64,000 nucleotides of DNA from Nelumbo lutea (taxonomy: Eukaryota; Streptophyta; Magnoliopsida; Proteales; Nelumbonaceae). The translations under genes were made by a program, and so were the position numbers. The stretch lies in the NCBI GenBank assembly GCA_022828595.1, contig JAKGHH010000001.1, positions 137,597,017 through 137,661,016 of the forward strand. The letters are read 5' to 3'. Shown here one piece after another: positions 12,301-25,600 of this stretch. Numbering within the stretch: the stretch's first letter is position 1; each line of letters opens with the position of its first letter. Below the pieces are notes generated by a model. It was not told where the DNA came from. It did not search any database and worked only from the letters and a program-made list of their open reading frames with translations.

Positions 12301-15300
12301 CGCCCATTGGCAATAGAATGAAACATATCAGTATTCTACCATTCCAAAACATGGTATCAGAGCTCTAGATTTGTCAACCTTGAGATTTTTCCGGCCTTCA
12401 TTGCCAGTTTTTTGTGTTGTTCTCTTCTGGCCTTCAGTGTTGATCTGTAACCAGAAGTGTTCCTTTATTCTCCTTTCCTGTTGGCCTTATTTTTCCTCCA
12501 TTAACAATGTCCGACATGACTGCAACAAGTGCTCCCGTCCAAAGCGATGAAGGAGCAACAAATTCTCATCCTCACACTGGTGATTTACAGAATATTCAGG
12601 CAACATATAAACTGAATGGCCAGAATTACTTGAAGTGGTCACAACTAGTGCGTACCTATTTGAAGGGAAAAGGAAAAATTAGTCACCTCCTTGGAATAGG
12701 ACCAAGGTTGGGCGAGCCAAATTTTGATGCTTGGGACGAAGAGGACTCCATGATTATGTCATGGTTGTGGAGTTCAATGACACTCGAGATCAGTGATACT
12801 TGTATGTTTCTTCCCTCTGCAAAGGCCATTTGGGATGCTACTCGACAAACCTATTCCAAAGCCCATGATGTTGCTCGTGTCTATGAGCTCAAAGTGAAGA
12901 CTGTGGCGGCCAAACAAGGGAGCAGGAGTGTTCAGAGTATGCAAATCTGCTGCAAAATTTATGGCATGAGCTTGATCATTATCGGGTTCTTGAGACAAAG
13001 TGCGCAGATGATGCTGTAATCTTGAAGAGTTTTATTGAAAGAGATAGGGTGTATTATTTTTTGGTCGGACTGAATGCTGAATTTGATCAGGTTCGAATAC
13101 AAATTCTTGGCAAAGAAGAAGTGCCTCCATTGAATGAAGTCATATGAAAGAATGGTATGATCCATCCAATGGACGCCATAAAGGTTGCGGAATGGGTGGG
13201 CGAATTTCAAAAATTTCCTACCTTCACCCAACTGGGAATCATATTCCCTAAATTTAGAATATATTATTCAAGGATCCTACTTGAACCATAATCAAACCAG
13301 ATCTGTACCATAAGGTAAATGGGAGGAATATATCTGATCCGGAGAAGCACTATCTCCCAAAGTTGGTGTTCACGCCCAAAGAACGCTCCAAGATCCGTTC
13401 CTGCTGAAGATGACACAACTGTGGATGGAACAGAACCAGCAGGGTGCGTCCTACACACAGGATCCTTCACAAGAATCCTCTGGAAGAACTAAGCACTGTA
13501 ACCTTTTCAGTCTTTCTTGCAAGACTGATGTCAAGAACAGATTTCTTGACTTTCTTTTCTTGCAAAGATCCAATCTTGCAATGGCAGATGGCGGCGGCAG
13601 GAGGAGAGAACCAAAACCAAAAAGCTGAACTACTTTTTCTCTTTTCTGGAGAGTATGAGATCTAATCTCAAAAATCGCAGAAGGTATCCCTTGTGGATCC
13701 AAAGGATGGTTCGAAATCTGATGTATTTTCTTAGGGTTTCTCCTCTTTTCTTCTTGATTAAGAAACCTCCTAATCAGGAGTTATCCCAATCCAAATCAGT
13801 ATCTGGATAGAGGATCATCTTAATCCTATCTGCAGATAAAGTTAGTTTACTCCTGATCTTATCAGGAGGTTACCAGATTCAAATCTGATTTGAATTTGGT
13901 CTCCCAGAGTGGATAAGGTTAAAAGCCCCATCCTTTTCACTAACATTAATCTCAGATTCGCCCCATCTTTTGGGTGATCATATCAGCCCAATTCGAAATG
14001 GGCTTTTGGCCCATTAAGTATTCAGTGTTTAACTAGTTCCCAATCTACTGCCCAGTTGGGCTTCTTTATATGGCATGGGACCCAAGCATTGATCTACACA
14101 CTAGCCACATGGGTTCAGCCCAGCCTTTATTACAAGGCCCAACCGAATTCACTGAAAAGCTCAGTGAACCTCTGAGCCCATCACATGGACCCTATGGGTC
14201 CAACACTTACATTAAGTGGTCCCTGGGCCAAGCCATCTTATAAAAACCCAGCGATTGTGGGCAGGTGCAAGATTAGCCCATCAAGTACTATCCTAAATGG
14301 TCTTACACTTAACCTCTCAGCCCTTAATGATCAAGCATTGTCTGACTAGAGAGGACCTCTCCCTCGGCTGTAAGGAACAGCGCCGCTCACATGGATCCCG
14401 GGAATTAAAACCATTTGCAAATATTTTGAAACCGTATATATATACAAATAATATATATAAATTTTGCAAAAAACAAAATTCCAACGATTGAAATCAACTA
14501 CCGGCAGTTTGGTTTCCATCAGAGAGAGTGCATTCCCGATCATTACCCTTTGTCTGACAAAGTGGCTGATTCTGTCACTATGATCACCCACTCAGATGAA
14601 TTCTCAAACTGCCCCAACATACCCAGGTTTTGATCCCCGCTAAGGATCTCACTGATTGGCATATCAAAGGCAGCCTGATCCAACACCTAGTGAAGTGTCA
14701 TAATCGAGTCTAGGGGTCAGGTGTAACTTTCCAGTTTTGCCCATCTATCTCCAAGGTCCAGGGCAAGACTGGAAATCTGGTCCGGTTCAAGGATTCAAGT
14801 AATCCCATACTGCATGTGCCTCGGGTCTTACCCTGATGGCTGAGACAGGCCATCCCAACACTTGGTGGCACACCAGCATCAGCCTTGGCAGGATAAATCT
14901 CCCCAGACTTATCCAACGGCTGTGAACATTTAAAACTAACATGAATCTCTATAAATGTCCAGTTTTAGGGTTTTACACAGAATTAAACCAAACAACATGA
15001 ATCAAACATGCACTTTATTTATTTCCACTAAATAACAAGTACATCAAATCAGATTGAAGCTAAGGGCATACATAAACTGTCTAACATCATATCCCTTGTC
15101 AGAACTGAGGAAAGCCGCCGTGGAATCATGCTTGAGCCTAAAGATCCCGAAGGCTCAGCCATGGTGGCAAGGGGAGGAAGTTACAGTGGTTCAAAGGGTG
15201 AGAACAATCTGGCTCGTGACACAACCACCTGTGACTCTAACGATAACCTCTGGTGCACCTATTGCAAGAAGCCCAGACACACGAAAGATCTATGCTGGAA

Positions 15301-18300
15301 ACTTCATGGGAAACCTCCCACATTCAGCAAGGAATGGGGAAATCGAGGAGTTTCAAAAGGAGTTCAACAGGCCCATAATGTCTCCACAACCCCGCAGCAA
15401 GAACACTCAAGTCAGGGACCATTTAATGATGAAGAAATTGAAAGGCTAAGGTGCTTCCTGAAATCCTTGAAACCAGGAAGTGGTTCTACCTCTCTTGGTC
15501 TCTCAAGTGAGTCTTTATCTCTAGGATTACATGCCTCGGCTAGTGTTTTTCCATGGATTCTTGATTCTGGAGCTACTGACCACATGACACCCTCTTCACT
15601 ACATTTTCTCACCAATACACCCTGTCCTAGTAATAGAAAATTTTCTGTTGCTGATGGTTCTTTCACCATAGTGGCAAGGATAGGGAATATTCAAATTACT
15701 CCATCCCTATTACTTAAAAATGTGCTTCATGTTCCTAAGTTATCCACTAGCCTTATCTCTATACATAAACTCACCCAGGATGTGAACTGCAATGTTGTGT
15801 TCTTCCCTTCTTACTGTGTATTTCAGGACCAGGTTTCGGGGAAGAAGATTGGACTTGCTAAGGAAAGAGATGGACTCTACTACGTTGAAGCAACCAGCAA
15901 ATCATCTCACACTGTTATGCATGTCACACACGAGTCATTCTTATCTACCTCCAATAAAGATTTAATTTGGTGTCATCATTTCCGTTTTGGTCATCCTTCA
16001 TTTCCTATTTTAAAAACAATGCTTCCTTCCTTGTTTAAAGGAATTGACGTTGAAGCCTTTCATTGTGATGTGAACTTGCTAAGCACAAAAGGGTTTCTTT
16101 CCCAATCAGCAATAAAAGATCTTCAACTCCTTCTTATTTGATTCATTCGGATATATGGGGCCCTTCTCAAATTCCCAACATTACTGGTTCCAGATGGTTC
16201 GTCACCTTTATTGATGATTGCACTAGGGTCACATGGATTTTTCTTCTTAAGTCTAAATATGATGTGGGTACGATTCTTCCCAACTTTCATAACATGGTCC
16301 AAACTCAGTTTGGTGTGAGAATTAAAAGGTTTCGATCTGATAATGTTACATATTATTTTAATCAGAATTTGTCCCCATTTTTTCAGAAAGAAGGCATTGT
16401 GCATGAATCCTCCTGTGTTAATACTCCCCAGCAAAATGGGGTAGCTGAGAGAAAAAATGGCCATCTTTTGCAAACCACCCGAGCCTTTCTCTTTTAAAAT
16501 CATGTGCCAAAACAATATTGGGGGGAAGCTGTCCTTACTGCTGCCTACACCATAAATAGACTACCATCTAAAGTTCTTGACAACCGAAGCCCAATACAAG
16601 TCGTTTCTCAATTTTACCCTGATATTCGAGCCTCAAATAATCTCACACCAAGAATTTTCGGCTGCACTGCCTTTGTTCATGTCCATAATAAGGGAAAATT
16701 AGACCCACGAGCAATCAGGTGTGTCTTCTTGGGATATTCCCCAACTCAAAAAGGTTATAAATGTTATCATCCAGCCACCAGAAAATTCTACACCTCCATC
16801 GATGTCACATTTGAGGAAGGAAAATCTTTTTTCACTCAACCTTATCTTCAGGGGGAGCCCTCATTAATGGAAGATAAGGCCTCGGATCTACTCTCCCTAG
16901 ATGTATTACCCTCCTCACAGACATTCAATCGTCAAGAATCACATCCCTCTGAGTCACATTCCTCTGAGCCCCACATTCCCGAGTCTCAACAAGAGTCAAA
17001 CAACCCGACCATTGAACCAAATTCGGACACTGTTAACCCCACGAATGATGTGCATGATAATGTGAGATATATGCAGGTTTACTCTAGGAGGAAAAATCCA
17101 GATCCTCAACCTGTGCAAGTCCAAGATTCAACTCTAATCCAGATCCTGAACCTACACCTTCACAGTCTGAGTATGAGTATGACCTACCTATTGCACTGAG
17201 AAAAGGAACCAGAGAATGTACCAAACACCCATTGTACCCTTTAGCCAAATATGTATCACTCCAAAGATTCTCTAAATCCCATAAAAGTTTTCTAACCAGC
17301 CTTAACACCATTCCAATTCCTAATACTCTAGCCGAGACACTTTCTAATAAGGAGTGGAGAAATGCCATGAGAGTGGAAATGGAGGCATTAGAAAAGAACA
17401 ACACATGGGAAGTTGTGGATCTACCAAGAAACAAGAAGACGGTAGGTTGTAAATGGGTGTTCACAATTAAGTACAAATCTGATGGGTCATTAGAAAGGTA
17501 TAGAGCACGCCTGGTAGCCAAGGGATATACACAGACTTTTGGGGTAGATTATCAGGAGACTTTTGCCCCAGTAGCTAAAATGAATACAGTAAGGGTGTTA
17601 CTGTCGTTGGCTGCTAACTATAATTGGGATTTGCAATAGTTTGATGTAAAAAATGCCTTTCTCCATGGTGATCTAGAAGAGGAGATATACATGGACATTC
17701 CACTGGGTTTTGGAGAAGGCATTAAAGGGAACAAAGTTCGTCGGTTGAAGAAAGCACTATACGGTCTCAAACAATCTCCAAGAGCATGGTTTGGAAGGTT
17801 TACGAAGGTAATGTTGAGTACAAGTTACAAGCAAAGTCAAGGTGACCACACATTGTTTATCAAATCTCACAGCCTCAGGGGGAGTTACTGCACTATTAGT
17901 CTATGTGGATGATATAATCGTTACTGGGAATGATAAAAAGGAGAAGGAAGCATTGAAAAACTGCCTTGCCAGAGAATTTGAGATAAAAGACTTGGGGAGA
18001 CTAAAGTATTTTCTCGGAATTGAAGTTGCACATTCTAAACAAGGCATCTTTATCTCTCAACAAAAGTATGTTGTTGATCTTTTGAGAGAAACAGGAAATA
18101 TGGCATGTAAACCAGCTTCCACGCCTATAGATCCCAATCATAAACTTGGAGAAGCCAACGAGAATGCAAGTGTAGACAAGGAGACGTTCCAAAGACTAGT
18201 TGGAAAACTCATTTATCTTGCACATACACGACCGGATATTGCATATGATGTAAGTGTAATAAGCCAGTTTATGCATAATCCTAAAGAAGTTCATCTGCAG

Positions 18301-19604
18301 GCTGCTCGTCGAATTATGCACTATTTGAAAGCCAATCCAGGAAAAGGAGTTTTATTCAGAAGAAATGGAGGACTGACTCTTGAAGCATATACAAATGCCG
18401 ATTATGCAGGATCTCCAGTAGATAGACGGTCCACTTCTGGTTACTGTACCTTCTTAGGAGGAAACTTAGTCACTTGGAGGAGTAAAAAGTAAAATGTAGT
18501 GGCTCGGCCAAGTGCAGAGGCAGAATTCAGGGCTATGGCACAAGGAGTGTGTGAATTACTCTGGTTGAAGATAATTTTAGAAGACCTGAAGATTCCACGA
18601 GAAGAGCCTATGAAACTATATTGACAACAAGTCAGCCATCAATATTGCTCACAATCCTGTTTAACATGACAGGACGAAGCACATCGAAATTGACCGACAA
18701 TTTATAAAAGAGAAATTGGACAACAAGTTGATTTGCACTCCCTATGTGTCTACAAAAGGACAACTGGCCGATGTACTTACTAAAGGGCTCAATAGTACAG
18801 ACTTTCGGAGAATTATAGCCAAGCTGGGAATGGAGGATCTCTATTCACCATCTTGAGGGGAGTGTTGGAAAACGTGGGATTACTGGTTCAGATCTGAAAA
18901 TAGAATTGTATATATTCCTAGGATTGTGGAAGGATTGATTTAGAATTTTTTTTTTCTTTCTATTTCTTTCTTTCTATTTTCTCTTCTTTCTATTTTTTTC
19001 TTTTTCTGTTTTCTTTTCTTTCTATTTAGTGCAGCAGCTTACTGTATAAATACGCCCATTGGCAATAGAATGAAACATATCAGTATTCTACCATTTCAAA
19101 ACAAGTGTATATATATATTATTTATAAAAATAAAAATATTATTTACAAAAACCTCGAGAATATAATATAAATTGAATTTGTCAAATCCATTAATCTACAT
19201 TTATATCAAAAAATGATTTTTTATCTCAAAATTTATGGAAACAAAAATATTAATAATGGAATAATTATTTTAACAGTTAAAAATTATGAATTTGCATATG
19301 ATGTGTATATTAGAAAATTTAATATATTTGAAAGATTTTAAGTTAATATTATATATTATTATAAATTTTTAATTTATATTTTAATTACATTTTATAATAA
19401 CGTTTTTATTGTTTACAAAGATAAAAGTATTGTTAACTAAACATTTGAGAATTAATTTTTAGTTCATTTGTAGTTAATATTAAAAATTAAAAATAGTAAA
19501 ATAGAAAATAATCGACATAATAATTCACATATAATAGTTGCATATGTTTTGTGCCTTGAAATTCAATAGAAAATAACATAATAATAGTTTTGTGCATGTA
19601 TTAA

Positions 19605-19636
<32 letters not shown>

Positions 19637-22600
19637 GTTCCAATAGGATTCTTGATTGATACAATATCAATAAAATTTTATGATTTCTATGCATCCCACT
19701 ATATTAATTGTAGTATATTTCTTCACATATACGTTTAGAATATACATTTTCTATGTATCTATACATTAATTATGCCTATTTTGATCTTAAAAATAATGTT
19801 ATTAATATGTTTATGGAATTTATATTCATTTTTGGCGTATCCATATTTTTTCATCCGTATCCATGCATTTCCAAAGCGTATCCGTATCCGTATCTGAGTG
19901 GTCCGATACGATACCCGATACCGATACTTTAATCCTTGGATTTAAAGACTCAAGACTTTCAGTTCTTATTTATAATTAAAGCAAACAAATTTCTATAAGT
20001 AACTCGTATAAAAAACAAATTTAACTGTAATAATCCTCTATGTGAAACGAAAGTAACCTAAAACTAAGAATTCTTTGACAAATCCATACATTGTCTAAAT
20101 TTTACATATTTCTCATTGTTTAAAATGTATAAATGTTTCCTAGCATTTCTATGAAATATTTCTATTTCTATGAGTACTGGAATGAAATGTTATAGGAATA
20201 TTTCTCAATGTGTTCTCCTGTGTTTGAAAATCTTTTATTTGTTTTAAACAAATTTTACTTAGTTATATCACTATAAGATTTTCAATTTGCATGCACGTAG
20301 ATATAATCTAGGGATCATTGCTTAGTTTAATGTAAACGGTCTGGTAAGTGTAAGAACATGAACTTGATGTAAGGTCACCTACTTTGATCCCAAATGGTGT
20401 AGGATTAATGATAGGGATTGGTTAGATTAGGAGGAGTCTTAGGATTTAACTACAACAAATTCAACTTTGCCTCCAAATTTTGGGTTTCAACATAAACTTG
20501 AAGAAAACATGCTTGGATCAATTCCAGTCCTTTAGAGATGTTGAATAAACTTCAATGAAAATTTGTGAGCTTAGGATGACTGTAAACATTATAGTAGAAT
20601 TAAAGAGAAGATGGATAGAAGAATGCAACATTGGTAATCCAAGTCCTTCTGGAATAGGGGATGTTTCCAGAGATGCAAGGAATAACGTAATAGCTATGTA
20701 CTTGGAAACTCCTTGAGGTCAGGACTTCTTGATATCCTACAAGGCTTGAGGATGGGTAGACCAATGAAATTTAGGAAGTTTATTGTAGAAGGGGACTCAA
20801 AAGTTGTGATTGGGTGGTTGTAAAGCATTAGTCAAGCAGTTTTGCAGTTCAGGCACACCATAAAGGAAACCAGGCATTTGGTATGGGAACTTGAGGCAAA
20901 TTTTCACTGGGTTAGAAGATCTATAAATTGCTTGGCTGACACATTAGTCAAACAAGGGGTAAATAGGGAACAAATGTTTGGTCTCAAGCTCAAATGTAGA
21001 AAGAATAGAAAGGTGATGTAATAGTTTGATACATAGATATTGCTTGGCATTGTACATGACCATTTTTTATTTTTACATAATCTAATGAAGTTCAAAAGTT
21101 ACCAATAAAAAAAAGGATGGGGAGAGAAAATCTAAAATCACTCAACAGGAAATAAACCTTGATATTACTCTAAATCACGTATTTTTGTGGATTTTTAACT
21201 CATTAGGTTACTAAGTGAATAAATTTTTTATTTGCACCAAAATTAGGTAATTTGAAAAATTTTAACATGGTAAACGTGAAATACAAGTCAATGTAGACTA
21301 TGACTTGTGGAATGTGTTCTTGGTCTTAACCTTTTTTTCTGTTAAGAAAAAAAATGTCTTTGAAGCTTCTGGGAAAAATTTCATTACCCAATGTTGGTCA
21401 TAGATATAATGTGTATTTAAAGATTTTGAAACAGAAAATTTAGGCTAAACACAAGCTGTTCAAAAGTTGCTTTAATCATGTTGGAGTTCTGGAATCTTTG
21501 GCTCATTTGAATATTAATTGAATAAATTTTCTACACACCAAAACTAAGGCACTTCAACTTTTGGCATGCAGAACTTGAAGTAAAAATTATTTATAGTTCT
21601 CTTTTGCACAATGGAAATTTCTGTCTGAACCATTAAAGGGATTTTAAATGGAAAGAATGCAAATTAAAAGGTAAAAGGAATAGAAAATTAAAATACCACA
21701 TAACAGATGTTGTTTTTTTAAATACTTTATCATCTTTCCTCATAAACTTTTACTTTAAAGCATTCACCTTTTGTCTTCGGAAGGCTTATCTTCCTAACAA
21801 ACCATTAGAAAGTTCCATAGATTACTTTTGGCACATCTCATAATGACTAACTCTATGCTACATTCCCTTGGCAAAGTGGATATATGATGAAGGATACTAA
21901 TAAAATTGTAAAGTTTCACTGCTTATTTAATCCTTCCTTGAGTATTCTCTAGAGTTGTTTTGATTGTTAATATCTAAAATCCAATGAAAAGATTTTCCCC
22001 TCACTTTGAATCTTATCAATGATTTTTACATATCAATGTGATGATGAGTTACTTTTGCATTTTTTGAGAGGAAGAGCTTTGTTCCTTCCCTGGTTTACCA
22101 GGGATTATATGATATCAGTTTACAGGTGGATGATATGAACTTTTGTTGTTGCAGTTATTGGAGAAACTACAACTTTTGCCTCTCCCAAAGGACTTTCTTT
22201 TCTTTCTAATGGAGAATGGTACCTTTGATTCTTGGGATCTTTCCATTTTTGATAGCATACTTTAATGGTTAGTAGATAGTAGTGAGTGTAATGAAGGAGT
22301 AATTCTATTCAAGATTTGGATTTTGAATTCCTTGGATACCTGTTTAAAGGCATCATGTTCAAAAAGAAATCCATAGAAGAATAGCATATATATACATATA
22401 TTGATAATAAGGTAAGGAAGAATCTTATTAGTGAAAAAACGAAGTACATGAAAGAAGGTGATGAGATGCCACCATCACAAACTACACAAAAAGCAAGCAT
22501 GCAACAAAATTCAAACATCCTATACATAAACTACAATATCAAGAAGAGACCAAAATTCTGCTCCAAATGACTTTACATCTTCAAATTCTAGATGCACCAA

Positions 22601-25600
22601 CAACCATTAATATAAGTAATATCAGATTAGGGCATGAGAGGTAATTTTTGAATCTCACCCCATTCATTTGAAACTCTTGCGCCTTGGTATCAAAGCCCAA
22701 GGGGGCACGATCAATAATAGAATGATTAAGGGGCTCAAGGTCAAGTAGCTGCTTACTTGGATTACTTGAACTTGAGGCATCAAATTGTGGTGGTTGTGCA
22801 GTGTCAGGAGAAACCTTCTTATGCTGCCTAGAGAAAATCTTCAAGGGAGATACAACCAGAGAGGGTGGATGCAGTTGCAAGGGAGAGAAAATCTTTGAAG
22901 GGGGTGAAAGGGAGTAGAGCTACCAACACAAGGAGGACTAGAGGTACCAATAGAAGCAGAAACAAGAAGGCAAAAAGGAGTTTGATCTTCATTGACACTC
23001 TTCCCTTGAAGAGAAAGATGAGATTATTGAAAGGAAGGAGTGGACTTAAGAAACATGATTTTTGACATCCTTGGACACAAACCTTTTACCAGACTGGGGA
23101 TCAAAACATCTATAGCCTGTCTAGACAGGACTCACAGGAGAATACCCAAGGAAAATGCATTTGATAGATATTGGATCAAACTTTAGACAAGGACTCATTT
23201 CATGAACAAAGAAGAAATAGATAAAAATCCAAAGAGGAAGATTGAAGGTTGTCTCATCAGGAAATAAGAGTTGATAAGGGTATGGAGATGAAGGGTCCGT
23301 GATTGAAGTCTATTGATGAGATACAGTTTTTTGGACTGCATCTCCCCAGAAGTGAGTTGGAACTTGCACTTGGAATAATGAACTTCAAGAATCTTTAACC
23401 ACATGTCTGTTTTTTCTTTTAGACACCCCATTCTATTGGGACGTATATGAATGTGAGTTTTGATGAATCACTCCCTTTTCTTCAAGGAACATTTGTAGAT
23501 ACTTTTCAAAATGCTCTTTTGCATTGTCAGATCTTATTATTTTAATTTTTTCTTAAATTGTGTCTCCACCATGCTGAAGAAATTCTTAACAATAGAAGAC
23601 ACCCCATTCTGCTCTTCATCAAATATTTTTTTGAAAAGTAAAATAAAAAAGGAGAATATGGAAGGAAGGTGATAAGATATCACCCGAGAGAGAAGATTAC
23701 TGACTGAGACACAACTTTCACAAACCCTCCATCAACTACAAGACTATTAAAATAGGAGTACTAACTCCTCTAGGATCATATCATCATACAACTTCACTAT
23801 TGAAATGATTGTTATATGAGCAAAACGAGTTAGCGGAAATAGGACCCTAATCTTCCCCTTCAAACACCTGCTTCTAACCATCATCATCTTCATCCCACCT
23901 CCATTTATCCCTTTCTTCAAAATTTCTTCTCATTTCTTCCTCTCAAATTCTTTGAAGGCTTTCTTGGCGAATTCCTCACCATCCCAGAAGAACAAGACCA
24001 AGCTTTTGCCAATCTCTACATCTTTTTTAGCCACTTCCTCAATGGAGATACTTTGGTTTTCTCCACCTTCCTCTCAAGGCTTTTATCGTAATCTCTTACA
24101 ATAGTAACAGATATGTTCTCTATTGCTTCTCCTTACTATTGTGTACCCAATTGCTTACCCGGGTTAGATTCAACCAGACAATCCTTGTCATTAACAGTTT
24201 CATTTGTCATCTTAGTAAGACTACTTCTCTTCATCAAATATAACCATGTGTATCTTGAATAATCATCAATAAAGAGAACAAAATACTTATATCCACCAAT
24301 GCAAGCCATAGAGTATGGGCCCCAATACTTATATGTATCAAATGAAAGGCAGCATTGCTTATTTTATTACTTGCAAAACATGTTGTTATACAATATTTTG
24401 AAAACATGACAAACTTTACATTGTAGACCATAAATAAACAGACTGAAATAAATTGGGAAACAGAAGCTTTGTAGAACTCAAGAAAACATGGCCAGGGTGA
24501 CAATACCACAACCTCCATTGTTTCTTCCACCACCTCTTCCTTACTTCTACCACAACCACCTCTAACACCATGACCTACACCTCTAAATGTACCTCTCCCC
24601 CTAAAACCCCTTCCACCACCATCTCTAATTGCCACTAAGGCAGACTTCTCCGAAGAAGTAGAATGATCATTGTGGGGTTGAGTCGGTTGGCATGTCCTAC
24701 AGATATGCGAAAACACCTCGAAAAGGGAAGGAAGATCACTACTTCCCCAAATCTGAGCTCTTATAGGTTCAAATTCCGATCTCAGTCCCGACAAGAATCT
24801 TGCAACATCTAAATGTTCCCTTTGATCTGTAATCTGCTGTACCTTTAGATTAGGGGAGAGAGGTTGGTAAACATTCAATTCATTCCATAAACTTTTCAGA
24901 GTTGCATAATACTCCTATACACTCTTATCACCTTATTGGAGAGAAAAATAATCTTGATACAGTTGATAGATCCTTGTTACATTGTGTTGTCCCGAGTATA
25001 ACTGTCGGGTATGCTCCCAAATCTCCTTGGCAGTGTCCAGAAACATGAGATTAATACTAATTTTGTTTTCCATACTATTTAAGGCAGTCATAATCTGAGC
25101 ATTTTCCTGCACCCATTCACTGTACCCCTTTGACACACTCTTGGGTGGATCTTCCTTTACATATTTCAACTTCACTCTAGCAATCAAGGATAATTCCATG
25201 GATTTAGTACCATTGAGCTTAATGATGGTTAAGTAGGTATTCATAAAGTCCGATTGCACTACTACAGAAGGCTTGGAGCTATTACTAGAGGCAGCCATAT
25301 GAAGAGTAAAACACCAAACAAGGATTAATGACAGTAATCACCAATCACAAGATGGAAAGCACACTACAACAACTTTAAGCTCAAGTACGAGTACAACAGC
25401 ACCTTGCTACAGTAGTTTGAAGCCCTAGAAACCAACAAACAAAAGCTTGCACAAGCTTGTAGAGTATAAAAGGATTCTACACACCATAGGAAGTGAGTTC
25501 CCACACCACAACACACCAAATTAATCACCAAACATAGTCACAAACCTGCCAAACTCAACACACATATGTGTATTTACGTCTAGGGCTGCGGCAAAGAGGA

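Larger units (their letters stand above)
12097..19103 (+). mobile_element. Ty1/copia retrotransposon D
   Basis: LTRs at 12097-12351 and 18863-19103 bound gag-PR-IN-RT-RNase H in copia order. Flanking 5-mers are AGTAT (12092-12096) and AGTGT (19104-19108), a target duplication with one mismatch. The interior is 1.95 kb longer than usual because of solo LTR E in gag. Stops and frame changes in pol make it defective. Confidence 0.93.
11457..19938. mobile_element. hAT-like non-autonomous element C, host of copia D
   Basis: Its ends are inverted and similar (left CAATGATTTAAATATC, right end read inward CAAGGATTAAAGTATC), followed by arrays of CGATACG/CGTATC motifs at 11466-11640 and 19840-19930. 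The 8-bp repeat GATTTAAA directly flanks both ends (11449-11456 and 19939-19946). Without the copia insertion it would be about 1.47 kb. Its interior is AT-rich and non-coding. The termini resemble those of MITE B, 288 bp to the left, so the two are probably one family. Confidence 0.78.

Noticed and set aside
13264..13702. Overlapping open frames inside 13145-15086
   Set aside because: They fall inside solo LTR E. Solo LTR K has similar short frames at 37081-37580, but these overlap on both strands, which is typical of LTR DNA without coding pressure.
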